From Planctomycetota bacterium (GTDB lineage: Bacteria; Planctomycetota; MHYJ01; WSZJ01; JACPWG01), in contig JACPWG010000081.1 of the NCBI GenBank assembly GCA_016197205.1, positions 186,001-250,000 of the forward strand: DNA of 64,000 nt, read 5' to 3'. Below are positions 40,129 through 51,300 of the stretch, one piece after another. The notes under the pieces were generated by a model, which worked only from the letters and a program-made list of their open reading frames with translations, was not told where the DNA came from and made no database searches. Made by a program: the position numbers and the translations under genes. The stretch's first letter is position 1, and each line of letters starts with the position of its first letter.

Positions 40129-41445
40129 ATGGCCTCGAAAAGCGATTCCGCCTTTCTGAACGAAGCCCTCCGTCGCGGCTGGTTGCGCGCGGAGGACGTC
40201 GAGTTGGTGCTGAAGGACTGTGAGCGGACCGCCCGGTTCTTTAGGCGCCCCGTGCCGGTCCCCCACATCCTCTTCGAGCACGCGTGGCTCGCTCCGGACC
40301 GGGTGGACGAGCTGTGCAACGCCCTGCGGCGGCGGATCCTGCTCTGCGAGGCCTGTTGGGCGCGGCTCAACGTGCATGGCGTGGCGCCGGGCAACGAGCT
40401 TTCCTGCGGACACTGCCATGCGCGCCTTCGGATGCCGAACAGCCCGCTGTCGGGCATCCTCCATCGGGCCGAGCCCGGGGCGGGGGAAGCGGCCTCCAAC
40501 CCGGCCTCGCAGCTCCCGGCGGACTCCGTCGCCGAGGGGCCGAGCCGGCCCTCCGCGGAGCCGTCTCCGGCCGGTCCCTGGAGAACCCGGTCCTTCCTTC
40601 CCGGCTTTGAGCCGCTCGATCTCCTTCGGGAAAGCGCGCAGGGCTCGGTATGGAAGGCTCGGCAACTGCGCCTCGACCGCGTCGTGGTCGTGAAACTCCT
40701 GAACGCCAGGGTTGCGGACAAGGCCGCGTCCACCCAACGGTTCCTCCGGGAGGCGCGAGCTCTCGGTCGCATCGATCATCCCGGCGTCGTGCGCCTCTAT
40801 CACTTCGGAACCTGGAAGGAGGCCCTCTATCTTCTCTTCAAGTGGGAACAGGGCCGAACGCTGGACGAATTCCTGAGCGACGGCGCCCGACTGCCGCCCG
40901 AGCGGGCGCTGGAAGTGGCCGCCGACGTTTCGTCCGGCCTCATGGCGGCGCACGACGCCCAGGTGGTGCATCGGGACGTGAACCCCGCGAACATCATCCT
41001 TCGTCCCGACGGTACCGCTTGCCTCATGGGCTTCGGCTCGGTCCTGCTACTTGACGGGCAGGGAACGAGAATCACGGGTCCCAACGAGCTGCTGGGCCCG
41101 CGGCCGTACACCGCTCCGGAACAACTCCAGGATCCACACGCGGCCCTGGTCGGGAGCGACGTGTACTCGGTGGGCGCCACGTTGCACTACATGCTCTACG
41201 GTGAACCACCTCGTTCGCCGATGCGGGGCGCGGGCCCCCGCGCTGGCGTGAGCTCCGGGGCAACGCTCCCGGCTCAGGCCGGGGAGCTGGGCCGGCTGCT
41301 GCTTGCCATGCTGGCCCCACTGCCCGAGCAGCGACCGAGCCTCGCGGTGGTGCTGGAGGGTATCCAGGATGCGGCGATCGCTCTCTCGAGCCGCGCGGCG
41401 GATCGGCCGCCCTCCAAGGACACGAGCTTCTCGGATCCCGAGTAG
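40129..41445 (+). CDS. Ser/Thr kinase-family protein, predicted pseudokinase, with MshEN-like/zinc-ribbon N-terminus
   Basis: 438 residues. Residues 7-65 hold two 24-residue helical units (FLNEALRRGWLRAEDVELVL; ILFEHAWLAPDRVDELCNAL) with the G-x-L pattern of MshEN/GspE-N domains. A zinc ribbon follows (CEAC...CGHC, about 73-98). After a Pro/Ser linker, a kinase fold starts near 162: beta-3 Lys present (VVVKLL) and HRDVNPAN keeps the catalytic Asp, but DFG is GFG (LMGFGS), removing the Mg-binding Asp. Activity is therefore doubtful. The closest relative in the window is the protein at 52776-54110, which shares the domain order and the TAC-x-x-GFG strand. No membrane segment is seen. Repeat A copy 4 begins on its stop codon. 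Confidence 0.82.
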   Translation: MASKSDSAFLNEALRRGWLRAEDVELVLKDCERTARFFRRPVPVPHILFEHAWLAPDRVDELCNALRRRILLCEACWARLNVHGVAPGNELSCGHCHARLRMPNSPLSGILHRAEPGAGEAASNPASQLPADSVAEGPSRPSAEPSPAGPWRTRSFLPGFEPLDLLRESAQGSVWKARQLRLDRVVVVKLLNARVADKAASTQRFLREARALGRIDHPGVVRLYHFGTWKEALYLLFKWEQGRTLDEFLSDGARLPPERALEVAADVSSGLMAAHDAQVVHRDVNPANIILRPDGTACLMGFGSVLLLDGQGTRITGPNELLGPRPYTAPEQLQDPHAALVGSDVYSVGATLHYMLYGEPPRSPMRGAGPRAGVSSGATLPAQAGELGRLLLAMLAPLPEQRPSLAVVLEGIQDAAIALSSRAADRPPSKDTSFSDPE

Positions 41446-41551
41446 TGTCCCGTTGACGAACTTCGGACGCAGTCGTCCCAGCCGTTACCGCGAGTCGAGG
41501 GCCATGCGTCCGCTCGCGCGGGCCGGAAGCCCGCGCCCCCAGGAATCGTGA
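41445..41551 (-). repeat. Inverted-repeat element family A, copy 4 (truncated, reverse orientation)
   Basis: Starts at the last base of the kinase stop with GTGTCCCGTTGACGAACTTC and includes the GC hairpin GCGCGGGCCGG / CCCGCGCCCCCAGG. The far terminus is missing. It fills the gap before the dual-kinase gene. Confidence 0.7.
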
Positions 41552-41576
41552 GAGGCTCCTGCCGAGGGGTCAGCCC

Positions 41577-44500
41577 ATGCCTGGTGACCGAGAACGACCG
41601 GAATCGGACCCGTTGCCGCCCGGAGACCCGGCCCGCGCCGTGCCCCGCGGGTCCGCGGCACCGGCGCCCGTTCCGGCGCCGGCGGCTCCGGCGTCCGCGC
41701 GAGGAGCGGCCGATCCGCGCGAGGGTAGCGTGCTCGCCGGGGAGTTCCGGCTGCTTCGCGCCCTCGGGAGCGGGGGGATGGGCACCGTCTATCTCGCAGA
41801 GCAGCTCTCGTTGCGTCGGCAGGTCGCCGTGAAGCTGCCCAACAGTCCCCGCCCGAACGACGAGGAAAAACTCCTGCGGTTCCGCCGGGAAGCGGAGCTC
41901 TCCGGCCGCCTGAATCATCCGAACATCGTCCAAGTATTCATGCTTGGACGGGAGGGAAACGAGCATTTTCTCGCGATGGAGTACGTCGACGGCGAGTCCC
42001 TCCGGGCGCGCGTGCAGCGCGAGGAGAAGCTGGCGCCCCTCGAGGCGCTGCGAGTGGGCGTCTCGCTGCTACGGGCTCTCGCCGCGGCCCACGAGCGCAA
42101 AATCATCCATCGAGACGTCAAGCCCGAGAACGTTTTTCTCACCCGAAAGGGGGAGCTGAAGCTCGGAGACTTCGGCATCGCACGGAGCCAGGGTGGGGAC
42201 GAGGAGATCACCGGCTCAGGCTACGCCATCGGGACCCCCGCCTACATGGCCCCGGAGCAGTGGGTCGGTGGCCCCGTGGACGAGAGAGCGGACCTCTATG
42301 CGGCTGGAGGGACGATTTTCTACGCGCTCACGGGCCGCCCGCCCTATTCAGGCAGCAAAGAAGAAATGATGCTGAAATGCCACCAGGCGCCGATCCCCTC
42401 GGCTCGCGGAGCGGTGCCTGAGGTCCCACCGGAGGCGGAGGCGTTGCTGCGACGACTCCTCGCGAAGTCGCCGGCAGAGAGGCCCTCTTCGGCCGAGGAG
42501 GCCGCGACCGCGCTCGAAGCGATCCGTGCGGCTCTCCTCGCCGGCGTCGATCGCGCCGCCCCGCCCTGGCCCGGCGTTTCTGCGAGAGCGGTTCCGCCGG
42601 CACCCGCGGCCTCACCCCGCAAGCCGCCCGCAGCCCCCCCGCCCACGACCTCGATCCCGGAGCTCCGCAACCTGCGCTTTGACCGGCCCGTCGCCCGCGA
42701 CGCGGGTACGCCGCCTCCCCTCCCGCTGCGCCGGCTCGGCCCCTGTCGAATGCTCTCGGTCCTGGGCACCGCCGCCTGGGGTTCGGTCTTTCTTGCGCAC
42801 CACGAGCTGCTCGGGACGCAAGTCACGCTCAAACTCCTGCCGGCCGACATCGAGCAGGACGCGGAAAAGATCGCGCGGTTCGAGGCGGAGGCGCAGTTGT
42901 CGCTGGGGCTCCGCCACACGCATATCCGCCGGACCCTGGAGGCGGGCTGGGCCGAGGGACACTGCTACATGGTCATGGAATATGTGGACGGCCTCGGGCT
43001 GGACGCCCTGGTCGAGCTGAACGGCCCGCTGTCTGCCGGCGTCGCCGCCGCCGCGACGCGCCGGATCGCCCTCGGCCTCGCCTACGCCCAGGGCTGCGGC
43101 GTCTTGCACCGCGGCGTCAGCCCCCACAACGTCCTGGTCTCGCGTCAGGGCGAGGTCCTGATCACGGACTTCGGACTCCCCCGGCTCCGGCTCGCCATCG
43201 CGGACGAGGACAGTACGCCGGACGCGCACGGCGCCCTGTTCTACAACCCGGAGCAGTTCAATGGAGGGCCCCAGGACCGGCGTTCCGACATCTACTCCCT
43301 GGGATGCACTCTTTTTTTCATGGTGACGGGGCGCCCGCCCTTCGAGGGACGAAGCCTGCCCGACCTGCTGCGTCTTCACACGGAGGCTCCGCCACCTTCT
43401 CCGCTTCGGTATCGCCGGTCGTTGCCCCAGGCCTTCTGCTCCGTCCTGTCGCGCATGCTCGAGAAGGACCCGGCCCGGCGCTTTCAGGACTACGCCGCAC
43501 TCATCCGAGCCCTCGACGAAGCGGAGCAGGACCGGCCGGCTTCGCTCGTCGTGTTCCGCGGGACCGACACGCCGGCGCCCGGCACGACCCTCGACGAAGA
43601 GGCCGCCTCGCATCCGAAGGAAGAAGCCGCGCCGACGGACGAACGCGTGCGCCGGTGTTCGGAAATCCAGGAACTCTTCGTCCGGGAGCGCATGATTCCG
43701 CCCCCGCTCCGGCAGCTCATGCTGGGGCTCGGGTTCGCGAGGGAGGAGACCGAGTGGGACCGGGGGCAGCCGCTCCCCGACGTGGCGCTGCGCTGTCGGC
43801 ACTGTTCGACCGAGGTTGCCTTGGGGGGGGCCGGCGCGCCCCTCGGCATCACCTGTCCGCGTTGCGAAAAGTCGAGCCTCGAGCACCCCTGGTTCTCGAT
43901 CTCCTCTTTCATGTGCTACGTGCGGATCGTCGTGTCGCCGGCGGCGTTCGAGAGTGCCGACGGTCCGTGGAGCGTGGTGAACGCCGCCGCGCGGATCGGC
44001 TTTTCCGGAAAGAGGAACGTCGTGCTCGATTGCAGCTCGGCGCCTCGCCTCTCGGACGGCCTGGTCGAGGCGATCCTCGAGCTGCGAGAGCACGCCACGA
44101 TCGAGCAGATCGCTCCCACGCTGGTGCTCGCGCCCGAGGCGGCCAAGGCCGCGAAGCTGAAGGGCCTGGACCAGGTCGTCCTCATCCAGCCATCCGACCG
44201 GGACGCGTTCGCGGAGGTGGCCTCCGGTCGTCTCTGCCCGCACCTTCGCTCCTGGCTCGTCGCGTCGCGAGGTCAGATCAATCTACCCGCCAACGAGGCC
44301 ACCGCGCAGGTCGAGACCAGTCTGGCGCCGTGCGTGGAGCCTGCCCCGTTCCGGCGTTTCTACGACTCCGCTCTCACCCAGCTCCAGGAGACCAACGCGC
44401 CGGCCCTGCTGTCCGCGGGCGACCAGCTTGTGAGAGCGTTCCCACCGCAGCGGGAGAGCTGCCTGGCACCCGTGGCGGCCTGGGTCGCGGACCTCGCCCG

Positions 44501-45368
44501 GGAGGCTTTGCGGGCGAAGATGGAGCGGGAGGCGCTCTTTCACCTGGACCGGGAGGAGGTCCTTCCCGCTCGGCGGCTCGCGGAAAAGCTGCGACGCCAT
44601 TTTCCCGACGCCGAGGCGGCCTTCGACATCCTCGGGCAAATCGCCATGCGCGAAGGCAAGTTCCCCGAAGCGGCCATCTCGTTCGCCATGGCCGCGTGCC
44701 GCAGCAACGCGCCGGAGACCCACATTCTGAATCGCGCCGCGGCGCAAAGAAGGGCGGGGACTCTGGAGCAGGCAGCGGCCACCCTCGACGACCTCCTCCG
44801 GCGCTCGCCGCGCAACGACAGGGCGCTGCTGCTGCTCGGGGTGATCCACTACGAAAGGGGGGAGTATCCCGCCGCCCTGGGTTGCTTCGACCTGGCCCAC
44901 CGGCGCGTAGCGGGAGACCCGCGCCTCCTGGCGTGGCGCGCGCAGACCAACCGCAAGCTTGGGCGGCTCGAGGCGAGCCTTTCGGATTACGCGTCGGCGC
45001 TCGCCCTGGAGCCCAACGACGCGCACGCGCTCGGGAATTGCGGCGCGTTGTGTCTCAAGCTCGGCCGAGCCGGGGAGGCCCTTGCCTACCTGGACCGGGC
45101 GACCGCGCTGAACCCCGTCGCGCGGGTGCCCCATTTCAATCGCGCCTGCGCCCAGGCGACCCTCGGCGACCTGCAGGCCGCGCTCGGCTCCCTCGAGGCG
45201 GCCGGGAACCTGGGGTGGGAGAAAGCGAGCCTGCTTCGTGCCGAGCCCGCGTTGCAACCCCTGCGCGACGATCCCCGTTTTGCCGGGCGCCTGCAAGAGC
45301 TGCTCGGGCAGGCGCTGACCCGCCGCAAGGCGAGCGCCCGCCGGCGGGCGCATCTGGAAGGGTCCTGA
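41577..45368 (+). CDS. Dual kinase/pseudokinase-zinc ribbon-STAS-TPR signalling protein
   Basis: 1263 residues. Kinase 1 (59-320) is intact: LGSGGMGTVY, VAVKLP, HRDVKPEN (near 178), GDFGIA and GTPAYMAPEQ. Kinase-like domain 2 (386-660) keeps the beta-3 Lys (VTLKLL) and DFG, but its catalytic loop is HRGVSPHN, lacking the Asp, so it is a predicted pseudokinase. A short helical unit (EIQELFVRERMIPPPLRQLM) and a zinc ribbon (CRHC...CPRC, 738-768) follow. Residues 795-870 look like a STAS domain (NVVLDCSSAPRLSDGLVEAI). Residues 1010-1225 are TPR repeats (DAHALGNCGALCLKLGRAGE). The N-terminal 50 residues are Pro/Ala-rich. GAGGGG lies about 9 nt before the start. The stop is 2 bp from the next gene, implying co-transcription. 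Confidence 0.85.
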   Translation: MPGDRERPESDPLPPGDPARAVPRGSAAPAPVPAPAAPASARGAADPREGSVLAGEFRLLRALGSGGMGTVYLAEQLSLRRQVAVKLPNSPRPNDEEKLLRFRREAELSGRLNHPNIVQVFMLGREGNEHFLAMEYVDGESLRARVQREEKLAPLEALRVGVSLLRALAAAHERKIIHRDVKPENVFLTRKGELKLGDFGIARSQGGDEEITGSGYAIGTPAYMAPEQWVGGPVDERADLYAAGGTIFYALTGRPPYSGSKEEMMLKCHQAPIPSARGAVPEVPPEAEALLRRLLAKSPAERPSSAEEAATALEAIRAALLAGVDRAAPPWPGVSARAVPPAPAASPRKPPAAPPPTTSIPELRNLRFDRPVARDAGTPPPLPLRRLGPCRMLSVLGTAAWGSVFLAHHELLGTQVTLKLLPADIEQDAEKIARFEAEAQLSLGLRHTHIRRTLEAGWAEGHCYMVMEYVDGLGLDALVELNGPLSAGVAAAATRRIALGLAYAQGCGVLHRGVSPHNVLVSRQGEVLITDFGLPRLRLAIADEDSTPDAHGALFYNPEQFNGGPQDRRSDIYSLGCTLFFMVTGRPPFEGRSLPDLLRLHTEAPPPSPLRYRRSLPQAFCSVLSRMLEKDPARRFQDYAALIRALDEAEQDRPASLVVFRGTDTPAPGTTLDEEAASHPKEEAAPTDERVRRCSEIQELFVRERMIPPPLRQLMLGLGFAREETEWDRGQPLPDVALRCRHCSTEVALGGAGAPLGITCPRCEKSSLEHPWFSISSFMCYVRIVVSPAAFESADGPWSVVNAAARIGFSGKRNVVLDCSSAPRLSDGLVEAILELREHATIEQIAPTLVLAPEAAKAAKLKGLDQVVLIQPSDRDAFAEVASGRLCPHLRSWLVASRGQINLPANEATAQVETSLAPCVEPAPFRRFYDSALTQLQETNAPALLSAGDQLVRAFPPQRESCLAPVAAWVADLAREALRAKMEREALFHLDREEVLPARRLAEKLRRHFPDAEAAFDILGQIAMREGKFPEAAISFAMAACRSNAPETHILNRAAAQRRAGTLEQAAATLDDLLRRSPRNDRALLLLGVIHYERGEYPAALGCFDLAHRRVAGDPRLLAWRAQTNRKLGRLEASLSDYASALALEPNDAHALGNCGALCLKLGRAGEALAYLDRATALNPVARVPHFNRACAQATLGDLQAALGSLEAAGNLGWEKASLLRAEPALQPLRDDPRFAGRLQELLGQALTRRKASARRRAHLEGS

Positions 45369-45370
45369 GC

Positions 45371-48300
45371 GTGCCGACCGAGCACCAGCCCGCGACGCCG
45401 GAGTCCGGCCCCCCCAAGGCGCCGAGCGTCACGTACGACGCCCTTCTCGGGCAGAGCCTCATCCGGGAGGGCAGCCTCTCCCGCGACCAGGTCGAGGACG
45501 CGGTCCGGACCCAGGACGCGCTGCGCGAGCAGGGAGTGACGCTCCGCCTGGGGGAGGTCCTCGTGCGGAAGGGCATCCTCACGCCCGAACAGGTGAAGGA
45601 ATTTCTCCACCTGGCCGGCAAGCAGATCCTCCACTGCGAGGTCTGCGGGAAAAACTACAACGTCAAGAACTGGGCCCCCGGGAGCGCGGTGCTCTGCCCG
45701 GTGTGCCGCATCGGCTTGACGCTCCCGCCTTCCGCGCGCACCATCGACGTCTCCGGTTCCCAGAAGGTCGCGCTACCCGGCTCGGAAGTCGGGAAGCCGG
45801 AGCCCGGCGGCGCGCCTTTCGGGAGGTACGGCCTGCTCGAGGAGCTGGGACGCGGCGGCATGGGGGTCGTCTGGAAAGCATGGGACACACAGCTCAAACG
45901 AGTCATCGCCCTCAAGCAGATCCTCCCGAGCCGCGTGAGCAGCGAAACGCAGGTCGAGCGCTTCCTGCGCGAGGCCCGACTCGCGGCGAAGCTCCGACAT
46001 CCGAACATCCTCCCCGTACATGACGTGGGCGCGCACGAGGGGCAGCCCTATTTCACCACCGACTATATTGCCGGCCAGTCGCTTGAGCAGCTCATGAAGC
46101 ATCCGATCCCCGTGCGCAAGGCCCTGGGCTGGCTCCGGTCGGTGGCGGACGCCCTGCAGTACGCCCACGAGTTGGGGGTCGTACACCGGGACGTGAAGCC
46201 CGGGAACATCCTCGTGGACCTGAAGGGCCAACCCTACCTCATGGACTTCGGGCTCGCGGCTGAGGTCGAACCGGGGAGCGAGCCGGGCTCGAAAGCGGTT
46301 CGGCTGACCCGGAGCGGGGCCCTGCTCGGCACGGTCGAGTTCATGAGCCCCGAGCAGGCGTCCGGCGAGATGGAGCGGGTGGGTCCGGCCAGCGATCAGT
46401 TTTCCCTGGGGGTGGTCCTCTACGAACTGGTGACGAGTCGCCTGCCGTTCGGCGGCGAGACGATGCTGGAACGCCTCACGAACATCAGCGACCAGGACCC
46501 GATTCGTCCACGCCGCCTCAATCCCAAACTGCACGCGGACGTGGAGACGATCTGCCTCAAGGCTCTTGAGAAAGATCCGGCCAAGCGGTATCGCACGATC
46601 GGAGACTTCGCCGGGGACCTCGCCCGCTACCTGGAGGGGGAGCCGATCGAGGGCCGGCCGGCGTCCCGGTCGGGTCGAGTCCTTCGCAAGGCGCGGAAGC
46701 ACCGGGCCGTGATCTTGCCGGCGGTCGGCGCCCTCCTCCTGGCCGTCGTGTTCGGCGCCCTGGCCCTTGCGGGGCGCGCGGAGCGGCTCAGGCTCAGCCG
46801 ACAACTTGACCGCGGCCTGCAGGAAGCCGAGGCCGCGCGGCAGGAAGCCCAGGCGGGGCGGGCCGCGGCGGAACGGACTCTCGCGAAGCTCAAGGCGGTC
46901 GACCGCGTCTTCGCCCGCTGGAACGAGCTTGCCGGCACGATTCGGAAGCTCGAGGCGTGCTTCCACGATTCGGCCGGATCCCGCGAGGAACTCCACCTGC
47001 GCGCGGCCGAACTCTGGCCGCCGGTGGAGCGCTTCCTCCAGGAGGTGCCCGACGAGCCGGCGGGTCGCGCAGCGCAGCTTGCTCTTGGGGGCTGGGCGCT
47101 GCGCATGGCGGGCCGAAAAGAGGAAGCTCTCGACGCGCTGCGTCACGCCGCGGCCCTGGATCCGGAGGTCCCCTACGGCGCGGTCCTGGAAGCGCTGGCC
47201 TGCTTCTCCGAGTACGTCGAGGCCCAGGAAATGCCGAACATCCAGATCATCGAGTCCGGCCTGAAATTCGGTCCGCCGCCACCGGAATCGCCTCGAATGG
47301 CCGATGCGCGCCGGCGAATCGAGGTCCTGCTCGCCGCGGTCGGCGGCGCGAAGGTGTGGGGGCAAGAGGCCGCCGAGGACTTCGGTGCGGTGATCGCCGG
47401 CGTGCGCGCCCTTCAGTCCGGCGACTATTCGAGCGCCGCGGCGGACTTCGGCAAGGGGATCTCCTCCCCCCGCCTCCGCGTCTTCGAGACAGGTCTCCGT
47501 CTCGCCCGCGCAAAGGCGCGCTTCCTCGCCATGGATTTCGAGGGAGGACTGGAAGACGCGAGTGAAGTTGCCCGCTCGTGGACCCGCCATGCAGGAGGCC
47601 CATTCCTGTGCGGGCTGATGCGTCGCGCGCAGGCGAAGAACCATGCCAGGAGCGGAGGGGATCCCCGCCCGCTCTTCGAGACCGCTCTCCAGGACTTCGA
47701 AGAAGCTGTGAAACGCGGACCGCGAAACCCGAGCGCACTCGCCTGCCGCGGGCTCCTGCGCCAGGATATGGGGGACGCGGCGGAGGAGCGGGGCGGCGAT
47801 CCCCGCCCCTTCTACGACGAGGCGATTGCGGATTTCACGGCGGCCCTGCGTCTCGACTCGACGTATGCCACGGCGTGGCTCAACCGTGCCATCGCCCACG
47901 CCGACCGCGGCGAGGCGGAGGCCGCGCGCGGACTCGATCCCACCGCAAGCTTCGACGCCGCGGCCGCGGATTTCCAAGAGACGCTCCGCGTCGACCCGGG
48001 TAGCGCGATCGTCTACTCCAATCGCGGCGGTCTGCTCCACGACCGGGGCCTGGCCGAAGCGGCGCGGGGCGTCGATCCGCGCAAGACCTACGAAGCCGCG
48101 CTCCGGGACATCGACGAGTCGCTGCGCCTGCAACCGGACCTCTTCCAGCTTCGGCACAGCCGCGGGCGTGTCTGGCGGAGCATGGGCGAGGCCGAAACGG
48201 ATCGCGGCGTCGATCCGCGCCCGTCCTACCTGAGGGCCATCGCGGAGTTCACCTCGGTGCTGGAACGCGATCCCAATTTTTCAGTCGCCTGCAATGACCG

Positions 48301-51300
48301 CGGGCTCGTGTACTGGCGCCTCGGCCAGGCCGAGGCGCACCGTGGGGCCGATCCGCGTCCCTCGTTCGTTCTGGCCGTGACCGACGCAAGTGCCGCGTTG
48401 CGGCTCAATCCCGGAGTCGCCGGGCGCTATTCGACCCGGGCCATTGCCGAGGCCAGCCTCGGGAGCGCGGAGGCCGCCCGCGGCGGAGATCCCTTCCCGC
48501 ACTTCGAACGCGCCCTCGCCGACTACGGCGAGGCCCTGAAGATCAACCCCACGGAGGCGGAAATCCTCTCAAATCGCGGCGGCCTGCATGCCGCGCGCGG
48601 CGAGCTTGAGGCCGCCAGGGGCGTGGATCCCCGACCGAGCTTCGAGCGCGCGATCGCGGACTTCGCCGAGGCCCTGTCGCGGAACCCGAAGAACGCTTCC
48701 ACGCTGGCAAACCGCGGGCTGGGGCATCATCGCGTCGCGGAGGCGGAGGTCGCACGCGGCCTGGATCCCCGGGCGAGGTATGAACGCGCCATTGCGGACT
48801 TCGTCGAGTCGCTGCGGCTCAACCCGGACGACTTCAACGGCTACAATGGACTGGGAAATGCCTGCCTGGGGCGCGGCGAGGCGGAGGGAGGACGAGGCGG
48901 CGATCCGGCGCCTTGGTATGACCGAGCGGCGGAGGCCTTCGACGGCGCCGTTCGTCGCAATCCGTCGAGCGCGATGTCCTTCAACAACCGCGGGCTGGTG
49001 CACAAGAACCGGGGAGCGGCCGCCACACTTCTGGGAGAGGATCCCCGCCCGCACCTGGAACGGGCGATCGCGGATTTCGACGCAGCCGTGCGCCTCAATC
49101 CAGCCCTCGGCGGCGCCATCGCCAACCGCGCGGGTGCATGGTGGGATGTCGGCCGGGCCGAGGCGGACCGAGGCACGGATCCTCGCCCGGCCTTCGATCG
49201 CGCACTGGCGGATGACGACGCTTCCCTGGCGCTCAATCCACGCGACGGGAATTCTCTCCACGGCCGAGGCGCGACGCGGCTCTCCCGCGCCGACTGGGAG
49301 AGCGAGCACGGCTTGGATCCGACCGCGACCCTGGAGAGCGCGCTAAAGGACTTCGACGCCTCGCTGGCGCTCGACCCCGCGGCGGCCTCGACCTGGCTGG
49401 ATCGCGGCAGCACGGGCGTTTCCCTGGCACGCTACCAGGTCCGGCGGGGTTTCGATCCCATACCGCACGTCGAGCGTGCACTGCGCGACTACGACGCGGC
49501 GCTCAAAATCAACCCCGAGCTCGCCGAAGCATGGGCGGGACGCGGCATCGCGCACCAGGAGCAGGCCGCCGCCCGCGGGGAGCGCGGGGAGGATCCGCTT
49601 CCTGCCCTCCAGGAGGCGATCGCCGACTTCACCGCGGCGATGAAGAGCGCGCCCGGGGACCCGGCGATGCGCGCGAGCCGCGGGTGTGCGTGGCTGCGGC
49701 GCGCCCAGGCCGAGGCGGCGCGCGGGCGAGACCCCTTGGCCTCGCTCGAAGAGGCGATTTCAGATTGCTCGGAGGCGTTGCGACGAAACCCGAAGCACGT
49801 GGACGCCTACATGAACCGGGGCATCGCCTATCAGGATCGCGGTACCGCCGAGGCGGCGCGCGGGCACGAGGCGCGATCCTGGTTCCTGCGGGCGGTCGGG
49901 GACTTCACGGCCGCCCTCCAGCAAAACCCGGAAAACGCGAGCACGTATGCAAACCGCGGCACCGCGTACCAGTGCCTCGCCGAGGCGGCCAGTGCCTCAG
50001 GGGAGGACGCAGGGCCCGACTTCGATCATGGGCTGGCTGACTACGGCGAGGCGCTCCGCCGCGACCCCGCCCATGTGCAGACTTGGCAGAATCGCGCCGC
50101 ACTGCTCGCGGCGCGGGGCAACGCCGCCGCCGCGCGCGGGCTCGACCCCCGGCCCGATTACGAACTCGCGGTGGCCGACGCCTCGGAGGCGATCCGTCGC
50201 AAGCCGGACTACGTGAGCGCGCTTTCCAACCGCGGCGCCACCTACCTCAGCCTGGCGAACGCCCAGGAGCTTCGGGGCCAGGATCCTCGCCCGACCTACG
50301 AGCGGGCGATCGCTGATTTCAATGTCGCGTGCGAACGCAATCCGACCTACGCCGACGCGTTCAGCAATCGCGCCATTGCCTGGCAGCGGCAGGGGGAGAC
50401 CGAGGCGGCGCGCGGTGGCGACCCGCGCGAGGCGTTCGCCCGGAGCATCGCGGATGGAGGGGAGGCCATCCGTCTAAAACCGGGCTTCGCCGCGGCCCAT
50501 TCCAATCGCGCCGCGGTGTTCGACAGCTTGGCGGCAGCGGAGGCGGCGCGTGGGAAGGATCCGCTTCCCATTTACGATCGTGCCGTTGCGGATGGACGAC
50601 GCGCGGTCGAGTTGAACCCGGCCGGCACGGAATCGCTCATCACCCTGGGCAACGCCTGGCAACATCGCGGGACGGCGGAAGCGGCGGCCGGCGGCGATCC
50701 TCGCGCCAGCTACCACCACGCGATCGAGTGCTGCGATGCCGTCGTAGCCCTCAATCCCAGGTCGGGCGTCGCCTACAACAACCGCGGGACGGCCCGGCTC
50801 GTCCTGGTCGAGGCGGAGGCGGTTCGCGGCGCGAACCGACGCCCCGGCTTCGAGGCCGCCCTCGCGGACTTCCTTGCGGCCGTCGAGCGCGTGCCCACGA
50901 TGTACCAGGCCGAGGTGAATTCCGGGCTGGTGCTCGAGGCTCTCCACCGACCAGCGGAGGCAGCCAAGGCCTATGAGCGGGCCCTGGCGATCAACCCGGA
51001 ACAGCGAAACGTCGCGGAGTGGCTCCAACGGGCGCGCACCGCCGCCGCGGCAGCCGTGGGCGAGGGGGCCGCTCTGCGTCCTCCCCGACCCTGGGAGTCG
51101 CGGGTCGAAGAGGCCGGCAAGCTGCTGTCCGCCGGCGACCGCGGTGGGGCCCGCGAAGCGTATGAGGCCGCCCTGGCTCTCGCGGGAAACGGGGAGGAGG
51201 ACGACCCCCTTGCGAGGCTTTCGCGGATGCTCGCCTACTACAATCTGGCCTGCGCGTGCGCATTGACGGTGGACGATCGCAGCGCGGCGGGCACGTCTCC

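Noticed and set aside
43304..45370. Upstream extension of the giant TPR kinase frame
   Set aside because: It lies inside the dual-kinase gene in a different frame; GTG 45371 with GGAAGGG upstream is the credible start.
45371..45660. Firm claim that the giant kinase binds c-di-GMP
   Set aside because: The MshEN pattern is incomplete: unit 1 lacks the Arg and unit 2 lacks the final Gln; kept only as a hypothesis.
47651..50962. Regular 138-bp periodicity as a possible CRISPR-like or satellite array
   Set aside because: The repeats are in-frame coding TPR units with diverged DNA, not conserved repeats with unique spacers.
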